Shown here in pieces: positions 1 to 12,224 of a stretch of DNA of 64,000 bases (position 1 is its first letter; every line of letters begins with the position of its first letter). The stretch is taken from assembly GCF_932294415.1 (NCBI RefSeq), contig NC_065535.1, positions 88,614,862 to 88,678,861 of the forward strand, read 5' to 3'. Made by a program: the position numbers and the translations under genes. The notes under the pieces are model-generated. The model was not told where the DNA came from. It made no database searches and was given only the letters and a program-made list of their open reading frames with translations. The DNA is from Quercus robur (lineage: Eukaryota; Streptophyta; Magnoliopsida; Fagales; Fagaceae).

Positions 1-331
1 TCAGATTGAACAGTTTCTTTATCAAGTGCACCTTATTGTTTGCTGACGGCTTTTCATACATACCAGACAAAGCCTTCATCAGATCTGCTGTGGTCTTCTC
101 CTTTACAACATTGTGCGCAACAGACCTAGATAGAGTTAACATGATAACTCCTAGTACCTGTCTGTCAAGAAGAGCCCATTCCTCAGCCTTCATAGCCTCA
201 GGTTTTGTCCCTAAAAGAGGCAGATGCAATTTCCTCCCATAGAGATAATCTTCAATTTGCATCCTCCAATACGCGAAGTCTGTGCCATCAAACTTTTCTA
301 TTCCAGACGCCTTTCCTGCTTCCTCTGCCAT
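1..331 (-). CDS. Ty1/copia gag, N-terminal part (runs off the window)
   Basis: Reading the minus strand from the ATG at 329-331, the frame stays open to the window edge (110 codons). It begins MAEEAGKASGIEKFDGTDFA and continues with a YWRMQIEDYLYGRKLHLPL segment, the pattern of the N-terminal copia gag domain of TNT1-94-type polyproteins. No frameshift or stop is visible. It lies directly downstream, on the minus strand, of a tRNA-Met primer site and an LTR, so it is the start of a retroelement polyprotein. The rest lies left of the window, so completeness cannot be judged. Confidence 0.85.
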   Translation of the reverse strand, partial: MAEEAGKASGIEKFDGTDFAYWRMQIEDYLYGRKLHLPLLGTKPEAMKAEEWALLDRQVLGVIMLTLSRSVAHNVVKEKTTADLMKALSGMYEKPSANNKVHLIKKLFNL

Positions 332-356
332 TGCTCCCACTCAAACCTAACCCTAG

Positions 357-368
357 GCTCTGATACCA
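357..368 (-). other. Primer-binding site, initiator tRNA-Met type
   Basis: The minus strand reads TGGTATCAGAGC, complementary to the 3' end of plant initiator tRNA-Met. It is 2 bases from the LTR end, where reverse transcription of a copia element starts. Confidence 0.85.
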
Positions 369-370
369 GT

Positions 371-856
371 TGTAGGGAATTTAACCAAAATTCCCAACCT
401 GTGAGAAACAAAATAAATAGAGAAAACACACGCCAAAGAAAAATAATCACACGCACAAGACAATATTTATGTGGTTCGGCAATTTGCCTACGTCCACGGA
501 GTTGCAGGGATTTCACTATTATCAGGGAAAAATATAATAGTGCACAAGAACACTCTCAAGAAACCCAAATCCCAATTACACCCTAACACTCTCTCACAGA
601 AAAAATAAGAATAGAAGCTGACTGTCTCTCTTTTCTCTATTTTCTCTCATGCGGCTTGCTCACTAAGTTAATTGGAATTTTTCTTGAATCAATTCTCTTC
701 TTTTTTAATCTCACGGCTGCGCTACTTCTTAAGCATAATATATATATATATATGTCAAAAGTCGGCTGGAGTAAAGAATCCTATTACAAATAGGATTTGT
801 TCAATAGTTGGACGTGGGCTTGTGGCAATTCAAGCCACACACGGCCCACTTCAACA
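371..856 (-). mobile_element. 5' LTR of the copia element
   Basis: A 486-bp LTR. On the minus strand it starts TGTTGAAGTGGGCC and ends CCCTACA, the canonical TG...CA ends, next to the primer site. The element interrupts a sequence that survives elsewhere in the window (RPOT3 tail homology resumes at 857). Its other LTR and target duplication are outside the window. Confidence 0.85.
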
Positions 857-1058
857 TGTCTATCTCTCCCTCAAAAAATCAGAGAATGTAGTGGTATAAA
901 TTTTCATTATGGAAAATTTCAGCCAACAGCCTCTTGATCAAGCTGCCTACCGTAGCCTTCAATCCAAAACCAGCCTGTTATGCTATGATTTTAATCACTA
1001 TATCAGGACAAGAGTCCCAGCAGTACTCGCAGGAGACAGCATGTATCCAATTTGGAGA
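857..1058 (-). repeat. Copy A (part 1) of the RPOT3 3' flank
   Basis: About 200 bp closely matches 43934-44129, just past the RPOT3 stop codon, and also 22515-22713. All three share the run ATTTTCATTATGGA and the ATCAGGACAAGAGTCCCAGCAG core. The copia LTR cuts its left end. Homology to the RPOT3 flank stops near 1058, but homology to copy B continues. Confidence 0.8.
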
Positions 1059-1131
1059 AGAATAGAGATAATTTAATTAAATTTTGTTTGATATTTGGTT
1101 GTTTTAGTCAAGTTATAAGTTTTAATTGGTC

Positions 1132-2504
1132 CACGGCCGGCTCAACAAGTGATGCAATTGATGCAATCGTCTAAGGCCCCCAAATAAAAGAAGGCCCCAC
1201 TTGTAAAAAAAAATTATATATATAACTATTTATTATATATTTTAGTTAAAAAAATTTTAAGAATTTTTATTGGTCAATAAAATGCATTAAAAAGACCCCA
1301 TTGTATCCTAAAATACAAAAGATTAAAAAGGAAAAAAAAAAAAAAAAAGTCAAAGTTCAGCTAACAAAATTAAATTTTAGGAGACAAATATATTAACCCA
1401 TTCTTGAAATATGTTAAAATTAAAATTAATAGCAGACAAATTCATTAATTATATAACGTAATTATCTTGAAATATGCTAAAATAGAAATTATAAATGCCA
1501 AAAACAAAAGAAAAACCTCTTATCTCTCTGTCTCTCTGCCTCTCTGCCTCTCCATCTATATTCTTACAGTCTTACCTTTCCTTTCTTCATCTTCATCTTA
1601 ATTCTTGATCTTTTTCCATCAACTCAATCAGCCAGTCAAACTTGAAATTTTTCTTTCACAGCACTGCACAATTGTTTGATGGGATGGGACACGTTTTTTG
1701 CTATGATGGCTTTTCTAATTCTGCCCCTCTGTGTACCTTTTTCTGTTTTAAAACTTAGCCATAGAAATATAGGATCTAGTGGAGAAAAGGCGGGACGGTT
1801 CTCACTTTTTTTTTATAAGAGTACAGACCACAGACCACTGACCACAGTTATGACTTACACGGTTTGGTCCGACGATATCACTTTTTTTTTTTTTTTTAAT
1901 CTGACACTTTATCTATCATTATAAATTATTATATCAATTAATAATTTGATGTGTATCATATCAACTCATTTGTATTATAGTGACTCTAATTTATTAAACC
2001 ATGTATTAAGTTAATTTTTATTTGTGCAGGTTTAAACTTTAAAGTGGTCACGGTTTTAGAAAAATTGCAATAATCAGGTTCTATTGTTCTATACTTTAAA
2101 TTTTATTTTAGTTAAATTATCATTTTTAATTATAAAATGTGTTTTATTTATCTATAAATATTTTCCCATTATAAATGTTTACTAACAATACATGTTACGG
2201 TTGCATCTGCAGAAAGAAGTTTTTCAAAATTAAAATTAATAAAATCTTATTTAAGATCTACTATGTCACAAGAAAGATTAAGTGGATTAACTATATTATC
2301 AATTGAAAAAGAAATGTTAGAGGAACTTAAATACAAAAACTTAATTACTAATTTTGCATATCAAAAAGCAAGAAAAATAGATTTTAAATAAAAAAATTCA
2401 ATATATATATATATATATAATTTTATTAATATTTAATTATAAAAATGCTCCATTTAAAATTTTCGACTAAGACCCCAAAACTTGTTGAGCCGTCCTGAAT
2501 TGTG
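1132..2504 (+). mobile_element. hAT transposon remnant with 8-bp target duplication
   Basis: AATTGGTC flanks the element on both sides (1124-1131 and 2505-2512), the 8-bp duplication expected of hAT. The ends are imperfect inverted repeats sharing CGGCTCAACAAG. At 2194-2391 an open stretch ends in a stop and contains VTVASAERSFSKLK, the hAT C-terminal dimerisation domain. The rest of the transposase is missing, so this is an internally deleted, non-autonomous copy. The insertion is absent from the homologous copy B near 22790. Confidence 0.85.
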
Positions 2505-2980
2505 AATTGGTCCAATCAAGTTGTAACAATTTAGCACCTCTTACTTTAAAATATTGGAATAGATGGTGATGAAATCTTAAAAAATCCAAAAGTCCTAGGA
2601 CTAGAACTCTGCAGCTTGACATTCTAATAACAATTATATTACAAGTATTTTCATTGTTGAAAGATTTTACTTGTAAAAAGTTTTTAATAAAAAATTTTCA
2701 GGGTTTTAAAATATATATATATATATATATATATATTAAGCAAATCTCCAAAATTAATAGCTCAACCACCGAAGTCGTTGGTGCCGGAGATCCGGTGACC
2801 AGGCCGTGCCTGTTTAAAGCTTTGCCTGAAACTACGGTTGGAACTTGGAAGTCTTTTGAGAAATCACTGTTTATATTGGCAGTACCCAAACTTTTTGTTT
2901 TCATTTACCATTGGACAGTGCACAAAGCACTTGACATGGGTTTGTTGGTCCCTTTTGCGTTCCAAGTCCATCAGAAAGTA
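2505..2980. repeat. Segment shared with copy B
   Basis: Apart from insertions it matches 22786-22833 and 24126-24505 closely, for example around CCTAGGACTAGAACTCTGCA and the stretch near AGCTTTGCCTGAAACTACGG. It contains an (AT)n tract at about 2711-2735. No coding function is visible. Confidence 0.75.
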
Positions 2981-3136
2981 CTTGAATGAGCCCATTAATG
3001 ATCTCCTTATCCCATGTGTTGGATCCTTCCTCCTATGTATTGGTTTGGTCCATACAGCAGAAATGAGAGGTAAAAGACAAGAAAGATGGTTCAGCCACAT
3101 AGTTCCTAATGCTGATTAGAATGGGGCTTCATGTTT

Positions 3137-3315
3137 TTTTTTTTTTTTTTGGAGAAACAGGTCCATATAAAACAAAAGAAACAAACAAAAACAGCAATTA
3201 CACAGCATCTAACCGGATTACATCAGACACATAAGGAGGAATCTCTTCAAACCATGCCATCTCTCTGTCAACATAAATAGCATTGCGGGCAAGAGTGTGA
3301 GCAACCTGGTTTGGT
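3137..3315 (-). mobile_element. 5'-truncated LINE 3' end (RNase H tail)
   Basis: The minus strand encodes the end of a plant LINE RNase H domain (NQVAHTLARNAIYVDREMAW ... SDVIRLDAV then stop), followed by a short 3' UTR and a poly(A) seen as poly(T) from about 3137. The flanks repeat TTCATGTTT at 3128-3136 and 3316-3324, a likely target-site duplication. The insert is only about 180 bp. Confidence 0.75.
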
Positions 3316-3619
3316 TTCATGTTTGGTTTAATTAATCATTCCCCTTTTTCTTGTTCTTTTTTACTATAGCACACATAAAAAGTAAAAACAGCTTCATTTC
3401 CTCTTGGGTGGGCCTTCCATCATACTACTTCTCAGTGTGTTGGTTTGGCCCATGGCCGCGGACTGGGCTCCTACAGGGCCCATTCGGAGTAAAGCTTGTA
3501 AACCACTCTGCATGTACTTTGTCCATCATTTGGGCTTGGTCTTGTTGTGGAAATGGAATGGTCTGGTGAGCCTTGGATATACTTGATTTGTTCCAAATAC
3601 AAACTGCCCTTGACAATGT
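3316..3619. other. Unassigned sequence between LINE fragment and RPOT3-tail homology
   Basis: Short open frames occur on both strands, but none resembles a known protein. Nothing corresponds to RPOT3 exon 19, which should lie here if copy A were a simple duplication. Confidence 0.4.
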
Positions 3620-4075
3620 CAAAGCTCAAAGGAGACAAATGGGATATTCGTTTAATTTTCTTGAGGGGGGGAGGGAATAGTCTGAGAGATTTTGATTACA
3701 ATCAATGATTTTGATGTATAAAATCAAAACCTGGAGAGGAGATTGGAAGCAATATATGAGGGTGTGGGTATCTGTGTGTATTACATTTCTATGTTCATGT
3801 GTGTATATGAATAATGAATTAATGTATATCTTCTTCTTCTTTTTTTAAGTAATTGACGAGAATGTATCCCTCTCCATTATAAAACGGCTTAATGATACAA
3901 AATCTTTGAATGAATGAAGCAGTTTCACAATTAAATTGATGTAGCCAAGTGGCCAAGAAAATATTGACTGATTTAAGGCAAAGCTTGAGGGTACCATTAT
4001 ATGCAAAGGCCTTCCAATAAATTTGCATAATGATCTTCAGTATCAAAAAAGAGAATATTCAATGACAAAGATATC
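3620..4075 (-). repeat. Copy A (part 2): RPOT3 last-intron homology
   Basis: Matches 44440-44757, inside RPOT3 intron 18, with an identical run at GATTGGAAGCAATATATGAG. The last exon of RPOT3 is not present between parts 1 and 2, so the copy carries flank and intron without the coding piece. Confidence 0.7.
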
Positions 4076-5689
4076 TTGCAACATAAATGATCTTCTGTAT
4101 ATAAGAAATTAAGAATCTTAATCTAGGCATAAACATGAGGAACAAAAAAATTAAACTGACTCTTGTCTTTTCTTTTTTTTTTGCCTTTCTAAAAATTAAG
4201 AGAAAGAGAAAGAATTCATATTACTTGCAGCAGCATGTTCACGTTATTCAAACACTGGTCAACAACTTTGCAATTCCAAATTGAAACACAAAGCTGTCTT
4301 AAAATGGAGGACTGAGAACATGATGTACAATATTAGATGTATGATAGTGGTACTAGAAAACTATATGGAATAAAATATAACTCTTGCGTCATTCTCATAA
4401 ATCTGAATAACCAGATGTCAAACCAATCTTTTGAGTTTTGACATAGAAAAAGAAAGCTTTTTCCTTCCTCATGCGAGGCAAACTGCATGCTGCTAAAATC
4501 AAAAAATTTATTTTGATGAACCCTCAAAAATATTGTGACTCAATATGTTTCTTTCTTTCTATTTATTTTCCAGAACAATGATTTAGCAATTTCCTCTAAG
4601 CTCTTCGTTGAATTGTGACTTTACAGTTGCAACTCTCGTAAATTCCAATGCCATTTTGGTACCTTCCTTGATACACCAAATAGGCATGTCCATGTGTTGG
4701 CATTGCTGCATATTGGACCATGTGCTTAGGCCTAATTGGCTTCCATATTTGATTATGTGCTTATGCCCAATTGGCCCAATAGCATCTCATTGCAAGCTTT
4801 ACCATGAGAAGCAATCATCAGTTTTTTCTTGATCAGATTCTACGTACATTGAAATATATGCATACAGGTAATTTTCTTAATATCTTATCTTTTTTTTTTC
4901 TTTTTTTTTCTTTTTTTTTTTGGGTGCTTTTCTTTAGTTTTAGTCTTTGTTTAGCTCCCATGAAATTTGTGGTACAAAGCATTTAGCATCATAGGTAATA
5001 CTTAGCCTCTTATTCAAATTTGAGAGAGTCTTCAATGTCAGCTTTGATTATTTTTATTATCAAGTTGAGATTTTAATTGGTTTATCAAGCATGGGTTAGT
5101 TTAGAAATCTGATCCTCATATGCAATTGATAGATGATTAATAAGAGAGACAAACTTATTATAAATAGAGGTTGAGGAGTTTAACAAGGTTTTGGGCGTGT
5201 GGAAAGCATGGCTTAATGAGTAGCAACTTGAGAGAAGTCGATGGAGGGGAGGGGACTGGGGAGGGGAGGAGACTGGAGAGTTTTTGGACTCTTTTTTTTT
5301 TCTTTTTCTTTTTTTGTGAGAAATTTGTACTGTATTATTTTGGGTATTGAGTATTTTGTTATCCAAGTAGGAAATAGAAAACCTAGGTATAAATAGTTAA
5401 TTTGTTATTTGTTGTTTCATATTTCTAAATTGTTTCTATAGTTTGTAAGTGTATGGAAGGAATTAGGGTTATATGGAGTGTGGTTTTTGGTGGATAAGGC
5501 TAGAAAAATATATAGAGGTAAGGTTTAGAATATATAGCAATATATAGATCCTATGAAGTGCTATGCATTTTTTTGCAAGGAAATATATGAACTTAACTGA
5601 AATTTTACATGATGAATAATGTTTTTTTTATTTTTTTATTTATCGATTGTGGCAACATGGTTGAGATTTCTATGCAAAATACAGATGGA
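4076..5689. other. Intergenic, no gene recognised
   Basis: AT-rich sequence with poly(T) tracts around 4888-4921 and 5292-5315. The short open reading frames look random. I see no RNA gene, TE terminus or domain. Confidence 0.5.
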
Positions 5690-5690
5690 G

Positions 5691-5721
<31 letters not shown>

Positions 5722-5763
5722 GAAAGAAGAAGAAGAAGAAGAAGAAGAAGAAGAAGAAAAAAA
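5690..5763. repeat. Compound microsatellite (ATA)n then (AAG)n
   Basis: About eight TAA units are followed by about ten GAA units and an A-rich tail. Confidence 0.9.
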
Positions 5764-5811
5764 GCTAGAGGTAATAAATGCCTGAAATTATTTAACATTT
5801 GTTAATTATCC

Positions 5812-5837
5812 CGTGCGTCGCATGGGTTAGCGACTAG
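5812..5837 (+). mobile_element. Helitron 3' terminus
   Basis: A GC-rich hairpin (CCCGTGCG, one loop base, CGCATGGG with one G-T pair) is followed seven bases later by CTAG and a host T. This is the usual Helitron 3' end. The matching 5' TC end was not located, so only the terminus is called. Confidence 0.5.
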
Positions 5838-6505
5838 TTGGTTATATTTTTTTATCTTTAGAGTTGCGTCTCCCTCTTCCAAAAACTTAAACCCCCTTAT
5901 TTTTAATTAGCCTAACTCAATTAGTAACTACTAAACTCAAAAACTTAACAAAAACAAATTTTTTAAATAAAAAAATCCTAGTCAACCCAGTATTAGAGTA
6001 CTAATATCAGATGTTCTAAATGCTAAATATTTAGTATTTAGAACACCAAATATGAAAAACACAATTGTACAAGACATTTCAAATGCTATATTAAAGTAAC
6101 AAAAGTAAGTTTTGATTCAGCAACTAAACTACACTAACCAAAAGATTTAATTGACACCTTACATAGCTGAGTTGCAACCTATATGAAGCCACCTGAACCA
6201 GTTGCATATCTCCCATTACTTCATACCAGTTGTAATTTAGTGCCGAAATGTGAAGGTCAAAGACTAAGTTCCTTTGCTTAAGATTTTTTTTTTTTTTTTT
6301 TTTTTATCATTATTACAATTATTTTTAATTACTTATGGATGCAGCAAGAACAGCTAGCACATTTGGCTATAATCTCAAGTATTTTTATGCATGGTGCAGT
6401 GGTAATTACAACTAGAGAATGTTTTTTTTAACGTAGTATCGCCATGAAAGCGATTCTCCTACTCCCTAATCAAGGTTTCATGCATATACGGATACCTTTC
6501 TCATC

Positions 6506-6543
<38 letters not shown>

Positions 6544-7544
6544 AAAAAATTACTTCCATACTTATTCTAAAAATCACGAAAAACTGAAGGAAAAAGATGG
6601 AGAGGTAGTAGGTTATGGTCATAGGAGGTGAGAAATGGGGAAGAAATAGAGAGTAGATCGAGCATTGGTGAAAAGTGATTCTTAATTCAGGCAAGCAATT
6701 GGCAACTTTCTCTTCTTCTTTTTTTCTTTTACTATTTGTGTGTTGAAAAACCGAAAAAGCATTGACAATTTGTAATAACATAATATTTATGTACCTAGTC
6801 ATGAAACACAATTGCCTAAGTTTTCTATCTTTATGTTTGTTTAAATATAAACATTGACATTACTTTTGTGTGGTATTAAAATCAATTTGCTGCGCATTTG
6901 CATATTTCATTTTTATAACCCCTCTATCTTATCGTTTGTGAAGGACAATTTGACCTACTTCAGCATACATCGTGGTGTAGCGGCCTCCGAGTGCTACAGA
7001 AGGGACAAAAATTATCTCAAGTGAATTGTATCATCATATAAAGTGAGAATATTGTGTTATTATCACCTTCCACTAGCTAGTTATTTATTTAGCAATTCCA
7101 TATGAATTGGTATGCAAAAGGAGAACTGAGTGCAAATGTAATGAAAATCGTTCTGGGGTTGTTACAAACACATCTTGCAATTTTTTAAGACATAAATTTA
7201 CTAGTAGAACAAAAGAGATTTGTGATTCATGATTCACAACCTTCCTTCCTAATTGCACTAAGTAATTAAAATATTATCTGCTGAAGGAAATAACACCTTA
7301 ATATAATATAATTCGATCTAAACTCACAAGTTTAAGTTGAGTTAAGTGATATTAATGATGCAACATTGAGATGAAAAGAGCTTGTTGATCTGTTGGGAAA
7401 ATTTCAGTCGAAAGAGAATCAATATATATATATATATATATATATATAACATGTGTGATTGAGGGAACCAATATTTGAAATGATCCCTTTACATAAACTA
7501 ATTTAATAAATATAATTAATTAATTAATTAATATATAACACTCA
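5838..7544. other. Intergenic, simple-sequence rich
   Basis: Long homopolymers (T runs at about 6284-6305 and 6508-6539), a (TA)n tract at 7421-7448 and (TTAA)n near 7513. No gene is supported. The longest open frame (6470-6811 minus) is largely low complexity. Confidence 0.5.
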
Positions 7545-7609
7545 CAAATAAAAATAAATCCGATATTTCAGTTAAAGCTTTAATTTTCTTGTAACCATTT
7601 TTATAATCA
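7545..7609 (-). repeat. Fragment of the LRR-kinase 3' UTR
   Basis: The stretch running into AATTTTCTTGTAACCATTTT closely matches 16790-16855, the sequence just after the stop codon of the LRR receptor kinase. Homology ends exactly where the Helitron end begins. Confidence 0.55.
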
Positions 7610-9163
7610 CTAGCCACGGACCTGCGCATTGCGCATGATAATTATTTTTATGGTGGTTTTATTAAATTTTTTTATACAATTTAAACTAATTTAATAAAGA
7701 GTAATGTATTTTGTAATTATATTTTTATTTATTATAAGAATAATCATAAATGTAATATAGGAACAATCATAAATCATAAAATTAATAATTTTTGTAGTAC
7801 TAAAATGAAAAAAATACAATTTTTCTCAAAAATTCAAAAGGCAAGTTAACGAAAATATTTATTTATTTTTATAAAAGTTATAACATTTTGTGAATCATTA
7901 AAAAGAATATAAAATATGGAAATTATTCTTTTAGTTTTAAACAAACTTTCTCAAACTTATTTTTTCTGCCTGCAATCCAAAATACTAAAAAAAGTAACTA
8001 AAAAAATTAATAAAACTTAACTATGATTAATTGGACCAATTAGGAAAACATTTTGTTGTTTATAATCTACGAAGGTTATTTTCTTTGCAGAAATTGTAAT
8101 TTCATCCACTCAAAACATATTTTCAAATAAACAATTATTAGCAAAACCTAAGAATTAAATTTCTATATATGCATTGTTATAAAAAAAAAATAATAATAAT
8201 AATTAAAGTAAAATTGCGAAAGATAAAATTTGTCTCTCATCTAATAATTTTTGTTTAGCCAACCTTTGCTTTTCTCTAAATAAATGGCATTATAGAGTAC
8301 TTCTAATACAATTATTATGAGTACTTCGTCCACCACAAATGATTAAAAAATAAACAAAAATGATTAAAATCTCATAGTTTAACATCTAAATTGAGCACTA
8401 TAAAAATCATGCTACCAAATTACAATAACTACCAAATTAAATTATCCAAATCATGTTATGTAGTAAAAAATAATATTATATTTTTATATGCTATATTTAA
8501 TCCTTTATAACGCAATAGGATAACATTTAACAATCAAAGAGAGAGAAAAAAAAAAAAAACAAAACTGAATCGCATTAACCTAAAGTAGATTAAAGAATAT
8601 AAAAAATTATCAACCTAAAGCAAAGATGCAAGAAAAAAAAAAAAATAGATAGTGAGAGAGAACCTTTTTTCTGTTAGGGAAAACTATACATAGAACGAAA
8701 AAGATAGTGACAAATTTATAGTAAGAAGGTGTGAATAAGAAGAGATAAAAATAGAAGAAGATGAAGGGAAAAATGAAGAATGATATTAATTAAGAAGGTA
8801 GTGGGAGATGAGAAGGTGAGGGAAGGAGAAAGGTTAGAGAAGTAGTGGGGAGATGAAAATGTAAGGGATGGAGAAAGGTTAGAGAAGTGTAAATATGAAG
8901 TAAAAAAATATTATAAATAATTATAAGAAAATGGAAAGAAAAAAAATAATGACATGGATAATGATGTGGCTCAACATGAGCGCAGCAGCATTAAACGCTA
9001 CGCGCAATAGAATAACATTTAACAATCAAAGAGAGAGAGAAAAAAAAAAAAAAAACTGAATCACATTAACCTAAAGTATATTAAAGAATATAAAAACTTA
9101 TCAACCTAAAGCGAAGATGCAAGAAAAATAAAAAATAAAAAATAAAAATCCACCCAAAAATTT

Positions 9164-9199
<36 letters not shown>

Positions 9200-9562
9200 T
9201 GAGAGAGAACCTTTTTTCTATAAGGGAAAACTATGCATAGAATGAAAAAGATAGTGACAAATTTATAGTAAGAGGGTGTGAATAAAAAGAGACAAAAATA
9301 GAAGAAAATGAAGGGAAAAATGAAGAATGATATTAATGAAGAAAGTAGTGGGGAGATGAGAAGGTGAGAGAAGGAGAAAGGTTGGAGAAGTAGTGGGGAG
9401 ATGAAAAGGTAAGGGATGTAGAAAGGTTGGAGAAGTGTAAATATGAAGTAAAAAAATTATAAAAAAATGGAAAGAAAAAAAATAATGACGTGAATGTTGA
9501 TATGACTCAACATAAGCACAGCAGCATTAAATGCTACGCTTCAGCTTTTAGTAATATATAGA
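7610..9562 (-). mobile_element. Non-autonomous Helitron
   Basis: On the minus strand it begins TCTATATATTACTAAAAGC and ends CTAG, preceded by a hairpin-forming ATGCGCAATGCGCA segment. It is flanked by A at the 5' side and T at the 3' side, as expected for insertion between A and T without target duplication. No Rep/helicase frame is present. The interior is an AT-rich tandem duplication. Boundaries are inferred from terminal motifs only. Confidence 0.6.
8513..9545. repeat. Tandem duplication inside the Helitron
   Basis: Units at about 8513-8998 and 9001-9545 share long runs such as CATTAACCTAAAGTA and TAACATTTAACAATCAAAGA. They differ by scattered substitutions, an extra (GT)n(GA)n microsatellite at 9163-9199, and small indels. 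Confidence 0.8.
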
Positions 9563-10550
9563 TATAGATATGAGATCTAGGGAAGTAATAGAACATTAAA
9601 AAAAAAAAAAAATTCTATTTGATTTAAGATTCATGTATTCTAAGTACATAGAATAGGATGTGTGCCTCTCTTAGCAATGCAAGTATGTTGTCTTCCAAGG
9701 TATTTACATCTCTCTCTTTTTTTCCTTTAGGGTTTTGCATATGGCTATAATTCCACTTACTAGTTTTGATGACCAACTATTAATGTGACATGCCTTATTT
9801 ATAAGAATTTAGTAAAGCCAAAAGAGAGATTTGACATGTGATCCTTAGGGATCTTAATCTTCAACCGTATGATTGATTAATGCCTTTAGAAGAATATTGA
9901 CTTAACTTGAAACTCTTTCAAATATTATTCCTTAATTTTCTCAATCATATTGAGAGGGTATTTGGGATTTCTACAAATTGCAATAATGTCCATGAAAACA
10001 TTGCAATTGACTCCTAAAGATTAGAGAATTACAATTTATGTATTTGTCCTTCCACCACATTATATTCCCCAGAAGATACTAGGATTGGATTAATATCCTT
10101 GCAAGTCCCTAACTAATGTAACTCTTAATTTCTTAATTTCATAATTTTGTCAGACTCCAAAATAATTTTTTAGTACTCTTTAAAAATATTATATATATAT
10201 ATATATATATATATTGTCTTGTGTGCAACTCCAATATGAAAATCAATTGAATACACTTTATCCTTTATTGGTGGATTCATTGTTGAGCTATGTATATATT
10301 TTACTCATTACACACACACACACACACACATATATAACCCAACATGTCCATATATAACCTTTAAAGGAGCATTACTAATTAACATCGTCAAAGTCATGTG
10401 TGTAATAAATAAATAAGTATATGCAAACCTCTCATGTTTGAGGATAGTAGGATAATTGTGCTAGAACAATGTTTTAACCAGCAATGATCACTTTGTAAGA
10501 CGTTCTTGATTGGATGTTGATAGGCCAAAAACGAATTGACCCCTTGTGAT
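9563..10550. other. Intergenic, nothing recognised
   Basis: AT-rich, with (TA)n at about 10190-10215 and (CA)n at 10311-10330. No coding, RNA or TE signature. Confidence 0.5.
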
Positions 10551-11639
10551 AAATTAATTGATTAATTAGCTAAATTTATTAATTAATCAAATTAACATGC
10601 AAGATGCGTGGTGGCACAAACAAATCACCAATAAACTAAGTATGCAGTGGAAAATAAATTGACACGATGATTTGTTTACAAATGGGGAAAACCAATATGG
10701 CAAAAACCCCACCAGGTGATTTTAAGGTCACCACTCTCGAGAGTCCACTGTTATCAAAACATGCAGTTACAAGTAAAGGAATCCTAGTACCTTATACCAA
10801 CCTACAGTTGAACCCTTACCCCAATACTCAATTGGACTTGTTCTATAGTGACAATCTCTCCTTTTAATGCACGGCTCCCAGTTCATGACTAACCAATTAT
10901 GCAGATCCTAGTACGCGACTTCAATCACCAATTAGAGAAGGTTGTTGGCTACAAAGTTCTTCAATTCATCACACGATGAAGATCAAGAAGCTCCTTGATT
11001 ACAAAATCCTACGGTGCACAAACATAGCAGTTTCTTCACAAGAAAGATGAACTATGGCAATTTTTGTCTCCGGTCACAATTTGCTTGAACAAATTTTACT
11101 CAACACTTGTGCAACTTGTTCCACCTTTGACGGCCCTTAAAATAATCCTTTTATATGTTTAGGGTTGTAAGAAAAGAAAGCCCAAACATACAATCACGGA
11201 CTGAGTGAAAAACAGTCCTCAAAAACTGAACTTCATAAACCTCGACAGATACCTATTTGTCGAGCTGCTGTTGCGCCATGGGTTAGAATCAGTGTTGTCA
11301 ATACCATACCGTACCGGCCGGTACGGCCAGAATATACCGTACCGGCCGATGATCCGGTACGGTTAACCCCTACGTTTCGTACCGGTAAAAATACCGAGCG
11401 TACCGGCCTTGTACCGGCCGGTATTTGAATACCGGACCGAAACGTTAAAAAAACCTGTTTTGTTAATTCTGACATTTTCAAGGGCAAGATTGTAATTTTC
11501 TTAAATCCTAATTCTAAAACCCTAAGTTCCTAACACTACCCAGTTCCCGCACAACCCTCTTTCTTTCTTTCTCTCTCTCACGCTCTCTCTCAGCTGCTCT
11601 GTTCTCTCACTCTCTCGGCCAATCTTTCTCTCACTCTTG

Positions 11640-11770
11640 GCAGCTCCGCTGCTCTGTTTCTCAGTCGCCAACTCGCCGCTGCTTTGTTTCTCAGTCGCCG
11701 ACTCGCCGCTGCTCTGTTTCTCAGTCGCCGCTGCTCTGTCTCTCAGTCGCCGCTGCTCCGTCTCTCACTC
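11640..11770 (+). repeat. Short tandem repeats in the hAT leader
   Basis: Four or five diverged units of GCTGCTCTGTTTCTCAGTCG lie in the predicted 5' untranslated region of the transposase transcript. Confidence 0.75.
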
Positions 11771-11785
11771 TCTCGACCACTCTCA

Positions 11786-12120
11786 GGTAACGTTTTTTCT
11801 TAATTTTTTATGTGTGGAATTATATTTCATGTGGAATATGATAAATAAAAACTTGATTACTGTGTTTATGAATTGATAGCAAAATTGGTTATTGTGTTGG
11901 TTCTGTGTTCATGAATTGATATATATTGTTGTTTTATTCTTGATTTTGGTCTTAGGTAACATTTTGTCTTAATTTTTTCTATGTGGAATTATACTTCATG
12001 TGGAATATGATAAATAAAAACTTGATTACTGTGTTTATGAATTGATAGCAAAATTGATTATTGTGTTGGTTCTGTGTTCCTGAATTGATATATATTGTTG
12101 TTTCATTCTTGATTTTGGTT
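11786..12120 (+). repeat. About 170-bp tandem duplication in the leader intron
   Basis: Two near-identical copies, from AGGTAACGTTTT and AGGTAACATTTT, each continue through GAATATGATAAATAAAAACT. Each carries a GTAAC donor-like start. A likely 5' UTR intron runs from about 11788 to the CAG at about 12216, shortly before the start codon. Confidence 0.7.
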
Positions 12121-12224
12121 AGCTTCAAATATTGGGTTAGTAATTTACAACTTAGTATGACTATTAATAAAAAGGTAACTAGAGTTATTAACAAATAATT
12201 GATGGTATATATGCAGTGTAAATT

